62,981 nucleotides of DNA from Verrucomicrobiota bacterium (GCA_025353105.1 JANXRG010000079.1:1-62981); one strand, 5' to 3'. Shown: positions 17,481-27,735, numbered from the stretch's first letter. A program made the numbers and translations. The notes: generated by a model from the sequence alone, not told the origin.

Positions 17481-20400
17481 AGGGTGCAACGCGTCACCTT
17501 GCGCCCCACGCTGCGGATGGCATCGGCATAGGCGTGAAGCTGCGGAGAGTAGGTTGCGCAGAGGCGAGCGAGCAATTCTTCGGCCGATTCACCTTCGCGT
17601 AGCCGATCCGTCTTCCAGTCGACGATCCACGCGGTTCCGTCCGCGCGGAGGACGAGCAAATCGAGAATGCCTTCGATCCAGGTGGGAGGATCGCCGGCGA
17701 TGGCATGCGCGAATGGGATCTCCGATTGGAAAAGCGAACCGGCGGCGACGATTTCTCCGCAGCTTCCTGACGTGGCGAATGTTCTGAGCTCCGTCTGCGC
17801 GCGATCCCGCCAAGGCTCATTCCCGGGAATCGCCCGGCCTGCCAGATCCACAAAATTGCGGCGTTCCTTCGAGTCGCCGCGCCAGGGAAATTGCTGCAGC
17901 GTGTCGTGCCACCATGTGCCGTATTTCTTTCCACCAACGCCGAGAAGTGGAATGAAATCGGCATTGAGCGGGTCGGGGAGAGGCGGGGTGGCGTCTTCGT
18001 TGGTTGGTCCGGTCTCATCGACTACGTGCGCCAGATGGGATGGCGATTGGGCCTGCGGAATAAGCTTGGAGACCAATGCCGCGGTCGCGACGGCGGCGAA
18101 ATCGGTCTCAACGAGGGGTGATTCGATTTCCGGCTTGGTCGAAGCGCGCGGGGCAACGGCGCCACCGGGCGGCGGGGCTGCGAAAAAACCGCGGTGCGGG
18201 GCCGCGTCATCCCATTTGACCAACCCGGCGAAGTCGGAACGAGCCGATTTCGATTTGGCGCTCACGTACATCGCCGATGAATCCGGCACGATCAGGTAAT
18301 CGCGAGCCCGTGTCATCGTCACGTAAAGGAAACGCTGCCACTCGGCGGCGTTGGCGGCGCGCTCCTCGTCTTTTTCCGCCGCATCCTTTTCGGAATGCAA
18401 TTGGACTACGGGATGACCCCCGCGGTCCGGCGTCAGCCGCGGAAAAGATTCGGCTTTCCCACCCTTCCTGAGGGGCCGGCCAAAACCCAGCAGCAGGACC
18501 ACGGGCCATTCGAGTCCCTTGGCTTTCTGGCACGTGAGAAACGTCACGGCGTTCACGCTGTCGGTCACTTCGGCCGGCGGCTGCGATAGCGACGCCACCA
18601 GCGTGCGCACCCACGCACGCGTCGACATCCCCGCGCATTCGGCGGCGATCGCTTGGGCGCGGAGCAAGTGGATCGTGGTGCTCGCGCAGCCAAGCGCGCC
18701 CAGCCTCCCCTCCAGGCGAGTGGCCGCGAGGGCGGCGTCGAAAAGTCTTGCCGCCGAGAAGCCATCCTGCGCCATCAAGCGGCGCACATCGTGCAGGCAT
18801 TGAAGCGCGTTGACCAAACGGGGTGAAACGCCGGCGGCGAATTTGGGGACTTCGGGCCAGAACGAAAGTCCGCCGCATAAATGTTGAGCGGCAAGTTCGG
18901 GATCGGAAACGGCGAAAATTTCACGCAAGACACCGAGCACCTCGAAGCGATCCCAGGGTTCGACGAGAACATGGAGGAGTGCGATGGGCCAGCTCATCGC
19001 GGGCGACTCCAACTGCGATTGGTTGGAAGAAAGTTCCCGCGCGGGAATCTGGAAGTCCCGAGTCCACAATTGCGCAGCGGCGGTGAGCCACTTCCGACGT
19101 GGGGCGATCACCGCGAGATCCGACCATCGCTGTGCGCCAAAGCCGGCGGGTCCGCGCTGTTGCAGCCACCGACCCACCTGCCCGGCTTCGTGGAGGAACT
19201 TCGCCGCAACGTCCGAGGCTTCCGGGGGAGGCTCCGGAAGCGGAAGGAGCCAAACGGCGCCCGTCAGCGCCTGCGGACGCGGTTTCAGCTCCCGAAATTC
19301 CACATTCTCCTGCCGCTTGATCCCGTCCGCGAATACTTGATTCACGGCGTTCACGACCGTGACCGCGCAACGCATCGTCACATCAAACGTGAGCAACTCA
19401 CCGCTGCGACGGTCCTTGAACGCATTGACGTAACGGCGATAGTCGGCGGGATCGGCGCGGTCGCCGTAGATCGACTGCTGTTCGTCACCGACAAACGAAA
19501 AACGGCCTGCCTCCGGACCCACGCCATCATCCGGCCAGGCGCCGCGCGGGGCATCGAGCGGCCGGGTGATCTCCGTCAGAATCTCAAACATGGCTCGGTC
19601 GGTGTCCTGGGCCTCGTCGAGAATGACGCGCCAGCCGCGCGTCCGCATCTGGCGCAGAATTTCCGGATCATCGAGAAGCCGCCGCGCGCATTGGATCTGA
19701 TCCGCATAACTCAATCGACCGCGGGCGAACCGATGTTCCCGGAATCGCGCGGCCATGCTGGTCGCGACCTGTAGCGACGATCGGGAAATCCATTGCCGCA
19801 GCTCCGCGAGGCAGGCATGGAACGCGGGGACAAACTCCTTGCTGCCACACGTGAGGACGGGCAGGGGGACAAACGCTCCGGGCACCTTGAGATCTTCCAG
19901 CCACACTTGGAACGCCTCGAGATCACGCTCCGCGGCCGCCCGGCTTACGGCATGGGATATCACGCCCGGATCGAGCGCGGCAGGATCGGGCGCTGGGGGA
20001 TAGGCACCAGCGGCGGGGCTCTTGCGGATTGCGTCGAGATCGATCGCGGCAAGCCCGCGGGCGAGGCGCAGCAAGTCAGAAAACGTGAGGTGTCGCAGCA
20101 GATCGGCGGGCACGGTGAGATCGTCGAGCGCACCGCTCTGGGTAAAGCGCTCCCATTCCACATCGAGGTCGTGATCTTCGACGAGTTCCGGTTTTCCAGG
20201 TAATCCGAGCCGGCCGCCAAATTCTCGAATCAGTTTCAGGCAGAAGCCGTGAATGGTGCCGAAGAATGCACCACGCAAATCCCGTAGCAATTCCTGCCGG
20301 CCGTGGGCCGAGGCACCCTCGTGCGCGAGGGGAGTGCCCGGGCCCGACACGCGCTGCAAAAGTTCCTGGCGCGTGCGCGTGCGCAATTCCTCGGCGGCGA

Positions 20401-20605
20401 GAACGGTGTAGGTGACGACGACGAGCTTCGAAAGCAAACGAGGATCCGAGCCGCGTTTTGCCGCGAGGCTCGCGATCCGCCGGGTGATCGCCGTGGTCTT
20501 GCCCGCGCCCGCCCCGGCGCAGACGCAAAAATTGGTGCCGGTCTCGTCGATGAAGCGCTCCCGCGCCGACTGATCCGCGGGAAGAAGCGTGGACGACTCA
20601 CTCAT
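17444..20605 (-). CDS. addA: AddA-type UvrD-like helicase-nuclease
   Basis: 1053 residues from the ATG at 20605, which overlaps the end of the upstream nuclease gene by 8 bp. It is a superfamily-1A 3'-5' helicase with Walker A CAGAGAGKTT (K36), Walker B ILDEAQDTD, motif III GDEQQSIYG, motif V QKAKGLEW and motif VI VTMTRARD. The C-terminus is a RecB/AddA-type nuclease: a GILDLLV element followed by WIVDWKTD and a QLHAYADAI helix. With its partner it would resect double-strand breaks and feed RecA. The nuclease residues are intact, so both strands can in principle be cut. Confidence 0.88.
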   Translation of the reverse strand: MSESSTLLPADQSARERFIDETGTNFCVCAGAGAGKTTAITRRIASLAAKRGSDPRLLSKLVVVTYTVLAAEELRTRTRQELLQRVSGPGTPLAHEGASAHGRQELLRDLRGAFFGTIHGFCLKLIREFGGRLGLPGKPELVEDHDLDVEWERFTQSGALDDLTVPADLLRHLTFSDLLRLARGLAAIDLDAIRKSPAAGAYPPAPDPAALDPGVISHAVSRAAAERDLEAFQVWLEDLKVPGAFVPLPVLTCGSKEFVPAFHACLAELRQWISRSSLQVATSMAARFREHRFARGRLSYADQIQCARRLLDDPEILRQMRTRGWRVILDEAQDTDRAMFEILTEITRPLDAPRGAWPDDGVGPEAGRFSFVGDEQQSIYGDRADPADYRRYVNAFKDRRSGELLTFDVTMRCAVTVVNAVNQVFADGIKRQENVEFRELKPRPQALTGAVWLLPLPEPPPEASDVAAKFLHEAGQVGRWLQQRGPAGFGAQRWSDLAVIAPRRKWLTAAAQLWTRDFQIPARELSSNQSQLESPAMSWPIALLHVLVEPWDRFEVLGVLREIFAVSDPELAAQHLCGGLSFWPEVPKFAAGVSPRLVNALQCLHDVRRLMAQDGFSAARLFDAALAATRLEGRLGALGCASTTIHLLRAQAIAAECAGMSTRAWVRTLVASLSQPPAEVTDSVNAVTFLTCQKAKGLEWPVVLLLGFGRPLRKGGKAESFPRLTPDRGGHPVVQLHSEKDAAEKDEERAANAAEWQRFLYVTMTRARDYLIVPDSSAMYVSAKSKSARSDFAGLVKWDDAAPHRGFFAAPPPGGAVAPRASTKPEIESPLVETDFAAVATAALVSKLIPQAQSPSHLAHVVDETGPTNEDATPPLPDPLNADFIPLLGVGGKKYGTWWHDTLQQFPWRGDSKERRNFVDLAGRAIPGNEPWRDRAQTELRTFATSGSCGEIVAAGSLFQSEIPFAHAIAGDPPTWIEGILDLLVLRADGTAWIVDWKTDRLREGESAEELLARLCATYSPQLHAYADAIRSVGRKVTRCTLYSTALGSAVDC

Positions 20606-23519
20606 CGCTTTCGTCCTCGCTTTTGCCGGTCGTTGCACCAAGACCGGAGGCGAGCGCCTTGAGCGCGAGCACCGTGACCGATACGGGAATGGTCGCAATG
20701 GGGAGCGTTTCGCAGTGTCCATCGAGGCCGGCCACGAGCGGGCCGACCTGGCCGAAGAGCAACTCGCGTTGTTGCCTGGCAAATTGAGAGGCGAGATCTT
20801 CAAACCGCGAAAAATCCCGCTCGCCGACGAGCGCGGCCTGGATCGGACCGCCCGCGGTGGCCAGGCCGACGCGCGGATGGGGAAGTCCATTCGCGAGGGC
20901 CAGCCAGAGGTACGCCACCAATGGCAGGTGCTTTCCGTCGACGCCGACCGATTCCGGTTTCACCGGCCTGGGCTGGTCTCCGCTCTTGTAATCGAGCACG
21001 ACCGTTTCGGTTTCGCCGAGCAGGCAGAGATCGAGCCGACCATGAATCGAAAGAGGCCGCGAATTGGTCACGGGCAGCGCCGCTTCGAAGGCGCGTTCCG
21101 TGGCGATGCGAAAACTGCCGTCTGGAAGCGGCGACGCGAGCAGCGCATTGGTCCATCGACGGGCGACGCGCTCGGCCTGGCCAAAGACACTCTTCCACCA
21201 TGCGGTCGGCGCCACATTGCTCGCCTGATGAAGTTGAAGCGAGAGCTCGTGCTCCGAGTTTTCGCGCTGCGCGGCGATGCCATGAAGGAGCGCATCGTGG
21301 AGAAGCGACTTGTTCAGCCGTCGATCGGAATCTCCTTTCGGCGCCAGCAGTCGATGCATCCAGCGATGGGCGATCGTGCCGACGATCTTGCGCTCCTCGC
21401 GCGTGAAGAGGGATTCGGCATCGCGTTGTGAGGTCGCGTCAAAGACCAGCTTGTAGGCAAGCTCGGCTGGTTCGCTGATGAGCCTTTCCAGCGTCCGAGC
21501 CGCGAAGGAGCGAAGCGATTGTGGCGCGTTGGAAATCGGGCCGAACCGCAGGAAATATTCGTCGAATGGAACACGCGGATCGTGTCGGCTGTTTCGCACC
21601 GCCACCAGATGACGCGTCTCGTCGGTCTCGAGAGATGCGAGCTGCGGCGACGTCCGGCGCGTGGCGTTATTCCACGCGTCCATTGCGTTCGGCGTCGACG
21701 CAATCAAACATCGCAGGGCCCATTCGTTGGGATGGGCGGTGCGATGCGGCGACTCAGCGAGTACGCCGGACGCCGCAAACCAAAACGGTCCGTCGCAGTT
21801 CTCCAGCAGCGTGAGGAAACGCGCTTCGTCGATGGCGGCGCGGTCGGACGCCGTGAGCAACAGCGGTTGGCCCTCTTTGCGCCGCGCGTTCAGCGTCGAT
21901 CGAACTTGATCGGGGAGGAGTGAGTTCTCGCTCAAGGGAAACGGCCAAATCTCGTCGTTAGCATCGGCCAGGATCACGCCCTGCCAGGTCTGCGTCGCGG
22001 CGTCCGCCAAGGTGGCGAGAACCACGCGCGAGTTTCTTGCGTTCGCTTCGCCGCTGGCTTGCGCGGTTGGAATTGAGTTCAACGCTTCGTTGAGGAAATC
22101 CAACCAGTGCGCACCGGCAATGAGCTGGTCCGGTCGAAACCACTGCTCGAGTGACGGCCAGATGGGATCGAGCAACCGGTGGATTTGTTCGACGACCGGT
22201 GTCGGAAGCCGGAGCGCGCGAATGGAACGAACAAACGCCTCCCGTCGAACGGACACGCTTGCATCCCTTTGCCAGTCGGCGAGCTCGGCCACGACGTCCG
22301 CAAAGGGTGGATTCACCGCGACGTGCTTTGCCAGTCCGCTTTGAACGCGATCGAAGGCACGCGGCAGGCGGTCCGCGGCTTCTTCGCGCCAGGAATCATC
22401 CACGCCCTCGGCGCGCACTGCAAGCAACCGGAGAAACGCGGCGGCGGAGCAACCCTCGCGATAATACTCGACCAGCGCCCGCAGCGCCCGCGCCTCCCAG
22501 GCCGGTTCGGGACGTTCGCCGATGGTATTCTCGTGCGTGATGCTCAATTCCGCCAGACGCCGACCCAAGGCCACGGACGTGGCGTTGCGCGTGGGCAAGA
22601 CCACGACAAGTCGATGCGCCTGATCCGCGCGGTGTTCCACCAGCCAGTGAGCGACCTCCCTGGTGATGAGTTCAATTTGATCACTCCAGGTTTTCCCGAC
22701 CAGCAAGCCGGGAACTTCCACGGGCGTGGTCGCGAGGTCCACCCCCTCGAGCCGATCCGTGAGCGAGCCGTATCGCGTCTCGGTCAGCCCTGCGCAAGGA
22801 TCGTCGGTCGTCGAAAAGGTTTCCGAGACCCAATCGAGCCACCCCTGCTGCACTTCTTCGTTCGCAAAGCGAGGGAGGGGGGCGAAACACGCGGCGGATG
22901 CCGACGTCGCAATGGCCGCGGCCAACAAGTCGGTGTGGCCAAAACATGACGCCTCCCAATCAAGGACGGCAACGCTCAGGTCCGCGCGCTTCGGTGCCGC
23001 GCTCGCGCGCTCGCGCAGACGTCGATCGACGCCGCCGAGCCATTCACTGGCCTCGAGTCGGAGCCGCTTGGCAAAGGAACGGAGCGGCTTGGGCACGAAG
23101 CGCGCGAACTCCGACGCGTCCTCGAGCCAGCCCGCGGCATCGAGGTCCTCCAGTGCGCGCAGCCATTCCGCCGGCTGTTGCACGATGGCGACGCACTGTC
23201 GATCTTTAGGGGCCGAGCCCGCGAGCGAGCGAACGACCAGTATCAGCGCTTCGTGTTCGCTGCCGGGCAGCGGCTCCCCCAGTCTTAGGCAGAGCTCGCG
23301 ACGAAACGAGGAGGTTTGTAAGAAATGAAGGCCGATGAGCGGCACCCCGGCGCGCAGCAGGCGCGCCTTCACCCACGCAGACTGACCGCGCGTGGCGCAG
23401 ACCAACCACGATCGTGTGCCCTTTGTCAGCGCCGCTTCGGTTGCCTCGCGGCACCAGGTTTCCAGGCCGTCCGCCCAAGCATCCTCGAGATGGGCGTAGG
23501 ATCGGAGGGCAGGGGGCAT
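20598..23519 (-). CDS. addB: AddB/PD-(D/E)XK nuclease partner of AddA
   Basis: 973 residues. No Walker A is visible in the first 60 residues (CATRGQSAWVK sits where it would be), so the helicase-like core is probably inactive or structural. The C-terminal quarter carries a PD-(D/E)XK nuclease signature: IHGRLDLCLLGE, then VVLDYKSGD and a YLWLALANG helix. The gene directly precedes addA with an 8-bp overlap, implying translational coupling and a stoichiometric complex. The four-Cys iron-sulfur staple of classical Firmicutes AddB was not seen clearly, so this may be the divergent verrucomicrobial form. Function in break repair follows from the pairing. Confidence 0.78.
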   Translation of the reverse strand: MPPALRSYAHLEDAWADGLETWCREATEAALTKGTRSWLVCATRGQSAWVKARLLRAGVPLIGLHFLQTSSFRRELCLRLGEPLPGSEHEALILVVRSLAGSAPKDRQCVAIVQQPAEWLRALEDLDAAGWLEDASEFARFVPKPLRSFAKRLRLEASEWLGGVDRRLRERASAAPKRADLSVAVLDWEASCFGHTDLLAAAIATSASAACFAPLPRFANEEVQQGWLDWVSETFSTTDDPCAGLTETRYGSLTDRLEGVDLATTPVEVPGLLVGKTWSDQIELITREVAHWLVEHRADQAHRLVVVLPTRNATSVALGRRLAELSITHENTIGERPEPAWEARALRALVEYYREGCSAAAFLRLLAVRAEGVDDSWREEAADRLPRAFDRVQSGLAKHVAVNPPFADVVAELADWQRDASVSVRREAFVRSIRALRLPTPVVEQIHRLLDPIWPSLEQWFRPDQLIAGAHWLDFLNEALNSIPTAQASGEANARNSRVVLATLADAATQTWQGVILADANDEIWPFPLSENSLLPDQVRSTLNARRKEGQPLLLTASDRAAIDEARFLTLLENCDGPFWFAASGVLAESPHRTAHPNEWALRCLIASTPNAMDAWNNATRRTSPQLASLETDETRHLVAVRNSRHDPRVPFDEYFLRFGPISNAPQSLRSFAARTLERLISEPAELAYKLVFDATSQRDAESLFTREERKIVGTIAHRWMHRLLAPKGDSDRRLNKSLLHDALLHGIAAQRENSEHELSLQLHQASNVAPTAWWKSVFGQAERVARRWTNALLASPLPDGSFRIATERAFEAALPVTNSRPLSIHGRLDLCLLGETETVVLDYKSGDQPRPVKPESVGVDGKHLPLVAYLWLALANGLPHPRVGLATAGGPIQAALVGERDFSRFEDLASQFARQQRELLFGQVGPLVAGLDGHCETLPIATIPVSVTVLALKALASGLGATTGKSEDESDE

Positions 23520-23633
23520 GGGCGCGGGTTGTCACCGGCGCCCGCGAGGACTTCCATCAACGATCAACGACGCGCCGGTGCGCGGAGAATAGCCGCAGCC
23601 CTGCGAATTCCAAGCAATCGAAGGCCCAGCTGT

Positions 23634-24047
23634 TTAGCGGCCGTTCCACCACTCGCGCAGATGCGTGCCGAGCGACTTGAAGCTCGGCAGGTCATCCACC
23701 ACGCCGCGGATCGCGTCGCCGGAGCGCGCGATGCCGCTTGTAAGACCGCTGCGCGCATTCGTCGCAAATGGCTCGACGTAATCCCGGAGCTGGTCCGAAG
23801 CGTCGCGGAACTGGTCGGACGCGCGTCGGAAGAATTCCGCGGCGCGGCCGGACGGGCTTTCGTCGCGAGTCAGCAGGCGGATGATGACGCCCGCCGCAAC
23901 GCCGACCGCGACGGCGGTGACGATGACCGGCACAGGGTTGGCGCGAACGCTCGCCTCAACGCGTTGGGTTAAGGTGGCGCCTTCGGGATAGAGCATCTCA
24001 CTGGCGGAGGCGTTGTCAGGAACAGACGAAGTGTCAATTTGGTTCAT
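23634..24047 (-). CDS. DUF883/ElaB-like membrane-anchored protein
   Basis: 137 residues from the ATG at 24047. The polar N-terminus has TQRVEASVRANPVPVI, followed by a single transmembrane helix (VTAVAVGVAAGVIIRLL) and then amphipathic helical heptads (FFRRASDQFRDASDQLRDYV). The arrangement resembles the ElaB/YqjD/DUF883 group of inner-membrane, sometimes ribosome-associated stress proteins, except that the helix is central. It follows the 92-residue gene by 16 bp, so the two are likely one operon. Exact role unknown. Confidence 0.65.
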   Translation of the reverse strand: MNQIDTSSVPDNASASEMLYPEGATLTQRVEASVRANPVPVIVTAVAVGVAAGVIIRLLTRDESPSGRAAEFFRRASDQFRDASDQLRDYVEPFATNARSGLTSGIARSGDAIRGVVDDLPSFKSLGTHLREWWNGR

Positions 24048-24063
24048 AAAGGGTGAGCAGGAA

Positions 24064-24342
24064 TTAAAGGATTTCGCGGTGCTTGATTTTCTCCCAGATT
24101 TTGATGCCGCCGAGGACGACAAGCGCGGGTCGCAGGAGCGCAAAACTGACTCGGGCCAGGCCGCCGACGAGGCGACCAACCGGGGCCGAGTGGAGAACAA
24201 AGCCAGCGCCCGCGGCAATGGCCAGCGCGCGCGACGGATGGCGGCGGATATAAACCCGCGCGTCGTCGATCGCCCCGCGCGCCGCAGGCGGCAGGATATC
24301 ACCGGTCTTTGAGGCGGCGTCAGCAGTACTCTCGTTCATCAT
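24064..24342 (-). CDS. Small membrane protein paired with the DUF883-like gene
   Basis: 92 residues (two adjacent ATG codons at 24342 and 24339). An acidic start is followed by AARGAIDDARVYIRRHPSRA, then hydrophobic segments at about 39-58 (LAIAAGAGFVLHSAPVGRLV) and 66-82 (FALLRPALVVLGGIKIW) and a basic end. The RRHPS-ALAIAAGAGF element recalls the C-terminal anchor of ElaB/YqjD proteins. It is the first gene of a two-gene unit. Function unknown. Confidence 0.65.
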   Translation of the reverse strand: MMNESTADAASKTGDILPPAARGAIDDARVYIRRHPSRALAIAAGAGFVLHSAPVGRLVGGLARVSFALLRPALVVLGGIKIWEKIKHREIL

Positions 24343-24496
24343 GTACTATCGCATTGGCGGGGCGATCTGCGTCTAAAATCCTCGCGATTTTTCCGAGCGG
24401 CAGGCGGCTTCCGGAGGACCGCGAGATTCACCCCTGAATTTTGGCACCAGTCGTTGGCACTTTCCATCTGACGAGCCCGGGGCTTATGCTGGGCAG

Positions 24497-26689
24497 ATGT
24501 CCCGGCGATCCATGAACGCGCGCGTCGGCGTTCTCTGCCTCGCATTCGGTGCGCGGGCGTTGGCGGCGCAGACGGTGGTGGTGACCGTCGATGTGACGCA
24601 GGACCGCGCCCCGATTTCCCCGCTGATTTACGGAATCAACTATGTCACGCTGAATCCGTTTGGTACGGTCTCAAGCGGCACCATCAGCGATCTGAATGCG
24701 AGCTTCGTGCGCAATGGCGGGAATCTCGCGACGCGCTACAACTGGCAGCTCAATGTCGAAAACCACGCGCTGGATTACTATTTCGAAAGTCTGGCCTCCG
24801 ACGGCTCCGCCAACCCCGACCAGCGCGAGAGCGATCTCTTCATCTCGACGGCGCGCAACGGTGGTGCGGAGCCAACGGCGACGATTCCGACGATTGACTG
24901 GCTCTCGAAACTCGGTGCTGGCGGGGCCAAGCTGGCAAGTTTCTCGATCGCGAAATACGGGGCGCAGACGAATGCGGATCCATTTTTTCCTGACGCCGGA
25001 AACGGATTTGTGGCCGCGACGGGCCGCAAGATCATCGTAAATGCAAAGTTGGACGCGAGCACGCCGAACTCGCTCACGCTGCAGATGGGCTTCCTGGACT
25101 ATCTGCAGGCGCACCCCGCGGGGTTTGTGCCGGTGCGGTACTACACAATGGACAACGAGCCGGACCTTTGGGCCGACACGCATCGTGATGTGGTCCGACC
25201 GGACGGCGGTGGGCCCGCCGGTGCGCTTGATCCCGTGAACGAGGGCGACAAGTCAGCCGCGTCGGTGACTCGCCTCGTGACCTACGCGCGGCTGGTCAAG
25301 CAGCGTGCGCCCGGCGCCCTTGTGCTGGCGCCCGAAACCTCGTCCTGGTTCGGCTACCTCGTCAGCGCGTTTGACCGGCAATACGCTAACAACCGCGCGG
25401 CCAACGGCGATCCCGGCGCCTACAGCACGTTTCCCCTCGATGGTGATCTCGGCGGCAGTTATCGCACGGTCACGGCCGCCAACCCGGATGGTTACTATCT
25501 CCCGTGGCTGCTGGGCCAGCTGGCGGCCGTAGCCCCCGCCGAGGGCCGGCTCGTCGATTACTTTACACTGCACTATTACCCGCAGACGGTTGCCTTGAAC
25601 GCCGACGTCTCCGGAAGTTTGCCGACGCTGCGCAGCCGTTCCACGCGATCGCTGTGGGATCCAACCTATGTTGACGAGGATGGGGTCGGCCATCCGTCGT
25701 ACATCGGCACCCAAGTCCGACTCATCCCGCGAATGAAGGAATGGGTGTCGCGCAACTATCCCGGGACCAAGATCGGCATCACCGAATACAACTGGGGCGC
25801 GGACGATGACATCAATGGCGGCACGACCTTGGCGGATGTGCTCGGAGTTTTCGGACGGGAGGGACTGGATCTGGCGACGGTGTTCCCGACGCCGAACGCG
25901 TTTGCCGCCTCGGGATTCAAAATGTATCGCAACTACGACGGCGGGCATTCCACCTTCGGCGACACCCGGGTGCGGCTGACGCCGATTCCGGATCCCAACA
26001 CGTTCGGCTTCTACGCGGCGCAGCGCGCGAGCGACGGCCGGCTGACGCTGATGCTGATCAACAAAGGGACCAGCGCACGCAGCGCGCAGGTGAATCTGTC
26101 GGTGTTTGTCGCGACGGGAACGGCCGGGCTGTGGCAATTGAGCGGGGCGAGCACCAGCATTCAATCGCTGCCGCCATCGAATGCGACGCTGACGGCGTCG
26201 CAACTCACGATCGCGCTTCCGGCGCAGAGCGTGACGCTCGCGGTGCTGACGCCGACCCCGGCAAGTCTCTTCGCGCAGTGGCAGGCCGCGCATTTCACGT
26301 CGGCGCAGATCGCCGATCCCGATGTCGGTGGCTGGTTAGCGGATCCCGATCACGATGGGATTCCGAATTGGTTGGCCTTTGTTTGCAACCTGGCGCCGCT
26401 CGGGGGCGGGACCGCAGGAGATTTAGGAGCGCTGCCCACGGCGGGCCGTGAGCAAATCGGAAACGTTAACTATGTGACGCTGACTTTCCGACGCAACGGC
26501 CTGGCCGCGCAGACCAACATTGCGTATGAAACCTCGACCAACCTCGCGGCCGGCCCGTGGCAGCCCACGGTACCGGACATCGTCGAGGCGCTCGCGCCGG
26601 ATAGTGCGACCGGCGACCCGCGGCTGCGCGCGAAATTCGCGCTCGGCACGGCGCGCGGATTCGTACGGCTGCGCGTGACGGGTCCTTGA
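24497..26689 (+). CDS. Secreted glycoside hydrolase family 44 enzyme with C-terminal extension
   Basis: 730 residues with a signal peptide ending near ALAAQ. Residues about 25-590 match GH44, a retaining family of endoglucanases and xyloglucanases: SPLIYGINY, the acid/base in MDNEPDLWADTHRDV (E221) and the nucleophile in GITEYNWGADDD (E430). After the beta-sandwich comes a C-terminal region (about 600-730) with WLADPDHDGIPNWL, a Ca-binding-like Asp cluster, and a YVTLTFRRN beta domain. Such tails recur in secreted verrucomicrobial enzymes and may serve in sorting. Monocistronic. It implies use of beta-glucan polymers; the precise substrate is undetermined. Confidence 0.88.
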   Translation: MSRRSMNARVGVLCLAFGARALAAQTVVVTVDVTQDRAPISPLIYGINYVTLNPFGTVSSGTISDLNASFVRNGGNLATRYNWQLNVENHALDYYFESLASDGSANPDQRESDLFISTARNGGAEPTATIPTIDWLSKLGAGGAKLASFSIAKYGAQTNADPFFPDAGNGFVAATGRKIIVNAKLDASTPNSLTLQMGFLDYLQAHPAGFVPVRYYTMDNEPDLWADTHRDVVRPDGGGPAGALDPVNEGDKSAASVTRLVTYARLVKQRAPGALVLAPETSSWFGYLVSAFDRQYANNRAANGDPGAYSTFPLDGDLGGSYRTVTAANPDGYYLPWLLGQLAAVAPAEGRLVDYFTLHYYPQTVALNADVSGSLPTLRSRSTRSLWDPTYVDEDGVGHPSYIGTQVRLIPRMKEWVSRNYPGTKIGITEYNWGADDDINGGTTLADVLGVFGREGLDLATVFPTPNAFAASGFKMYRNYDGGHSTFGDTRVRLTPIPDPNTFGFYAAQRASDGRLTLMLINKGTSARSAQVNLSVFVATGTAGLWQLSGASTSIQSLPPSNATLTASQLTIALPAQSVTLAVLTPTPASLFAQWQAAHFTSAQIADPDVGGWLADPDHDGIPNWLAFVCNLAPLGGGTAGDLGALPTAGREQIGNVNYVTLTFRRNGLAAQTNIAYETSTNLAAGPWQPTVPDIVEALAPDSATGDPRLRAKFALGTARGFVRLRVTGP

Positions 26690-26702
26690 GCCGGCGTGAT
26701 CG

Positions 26703-27674
26703 TCAATCCTTGATGCCCAGGTCGGCCTTCGCCTTCTGCAGCAGGTCGAGCCGCACGAAGTCGGTCGCCTTCGGCGGGTTCTGCATCCGCGCGACGCCGA
26801 GCTTCACCATCCAGTCGATCGTGATCTGGACGTTCTCCGGTTTCAAATCATAGATGAACTCGGCGTTGGACATGGCGTCGTCATATTCCTGGGGCGTGAG
26901 CTGGCCCTTGAACACCTTCTCACAGACGTATTGCCGGGCCGCGGCCGGGTTATCCATGAAGTACTTGGTGGCTTCGACAAAGCACTTCAGCACGCGTTGG
27001 GCGAGTTCAGGATTCTCCTTGTAGAGCTTCTCGCTCATCGCGAATGAACGCGGCATTTTTCCCATGGTGGTGTCGTAAGGTTTGAGCACCTCAGTCCCGA
27101 GGCCCTTGGAAATCAGTTGCGTGCTCTGCGGCTCGCTCTGGCACGCGCCGTCCACGCCCTTGACCAGGAACGCCTGCGCGATATCCGCGTAGTTCATGTA
27201 GACGATCTGCACGTCTTTGCCGGTCTGGTCGGAATAGGTAAGGCCGTTCTTGTTCAACTCGGCGAGCAGTGCAAGCTCCTGCGCGCCGCCGCGCGCCACG
27301 GCCATTTTGCGGCCTTTGAAATCCTGGATCGTCTTAATCTCTGGCAGATTCTTCCGCGCGAGGATGCGCGAACCGCCCTGCGAAAAACCGGCGACAACGT
27401 AGATCGGCGCGCCGCCCGCGCGGCCGGCGATCGTCCCGTCCATCCCGCTCGCCGAGATGTCGACCTCGCCGGCCATGAACGCAGGGATGATGTCGATGCC
27501 TTTGGCAAAAATCTTCTCGTCGATCTTGAGATTATATTTTGGCGCGATCTCCTTCATATAGTGAACGGCGCCGTAATGCGCGAACTTCATGTTGCCCAGC
27601 CGGACAACGTCCTCAGCGTGGGCGGAGAGGGCGGCCGCGGCGAGCGCGAGGGAGAGGCAGAATGTTTTGAGCAT
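26703..27674 (-). CDS. ABC transporter substrate-binding protein (NMT1/SsuA-type)
   Basis: 323 residues; signal peptide MLKTFCLSLALAAAALSAHA then mature start EDVVRLG. Fold features of the nitrate/sulfonate/taurine/thiamine-precursor binding family are visible: VRLGNMKFAHYGAVHY, FAKGIDIIPAFMAGEVDIS, GGAQELALLAEL and a C-terminal ITIDWMVKLGVA. No permease or ATPase gene is adjacent, so it is an orphan periplasmic receptor. It lies 119 bp downstream of the acetoacetate-CoA ligase on the same strand. The ligand cannot be named from sequence. Confidence 0.85.
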   Translation of the reverse strand: MLKTFCLSLALAAAALSAHAEDVVRLGNMKFAHYGAVHYMKEIAPKYNLKIDEKIFAKGIDIIPAFMAGEVDISASGMDGTIAGRAGGAPIYVVAGFSQGGSRILARKNLPEIKTIQDFKGRKMAVARGGAQELALLAELNKNGLTYSDQTGKDVQIVYMNYADIAQAFLVKGVDGACQSEPQSTQLISKGLGTEVLKPYDTTMGKMPRSFAMSEKLYKENPELAQRVLKCFVEATKYFMDNPAAARQYVCEKVFKGQLTPQEYDDAMSNAEFIYDLKPENVQITIDWMVKLGVARMQNPPKATDFVRLDLLQKAKADLGIKD

Positions 27675-27687
27675 GGGGGATGTGGTG

Positions 27688-27735
27688 AGGGGTTACGAGT
27701 AATGAGGATTATGAGTCATGAGTTATCGAGGGCCG
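27688..27735. repeat. Low-complexity tract of GAGTTAC/ATGAG units
   Basis: GGGGTTACGAGTAATGAGG, then ATTATGAGTCATGAGTTATC. Closely similar to the tracts near 14410 and 32702. Non-coding. Confidence 0.65.
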
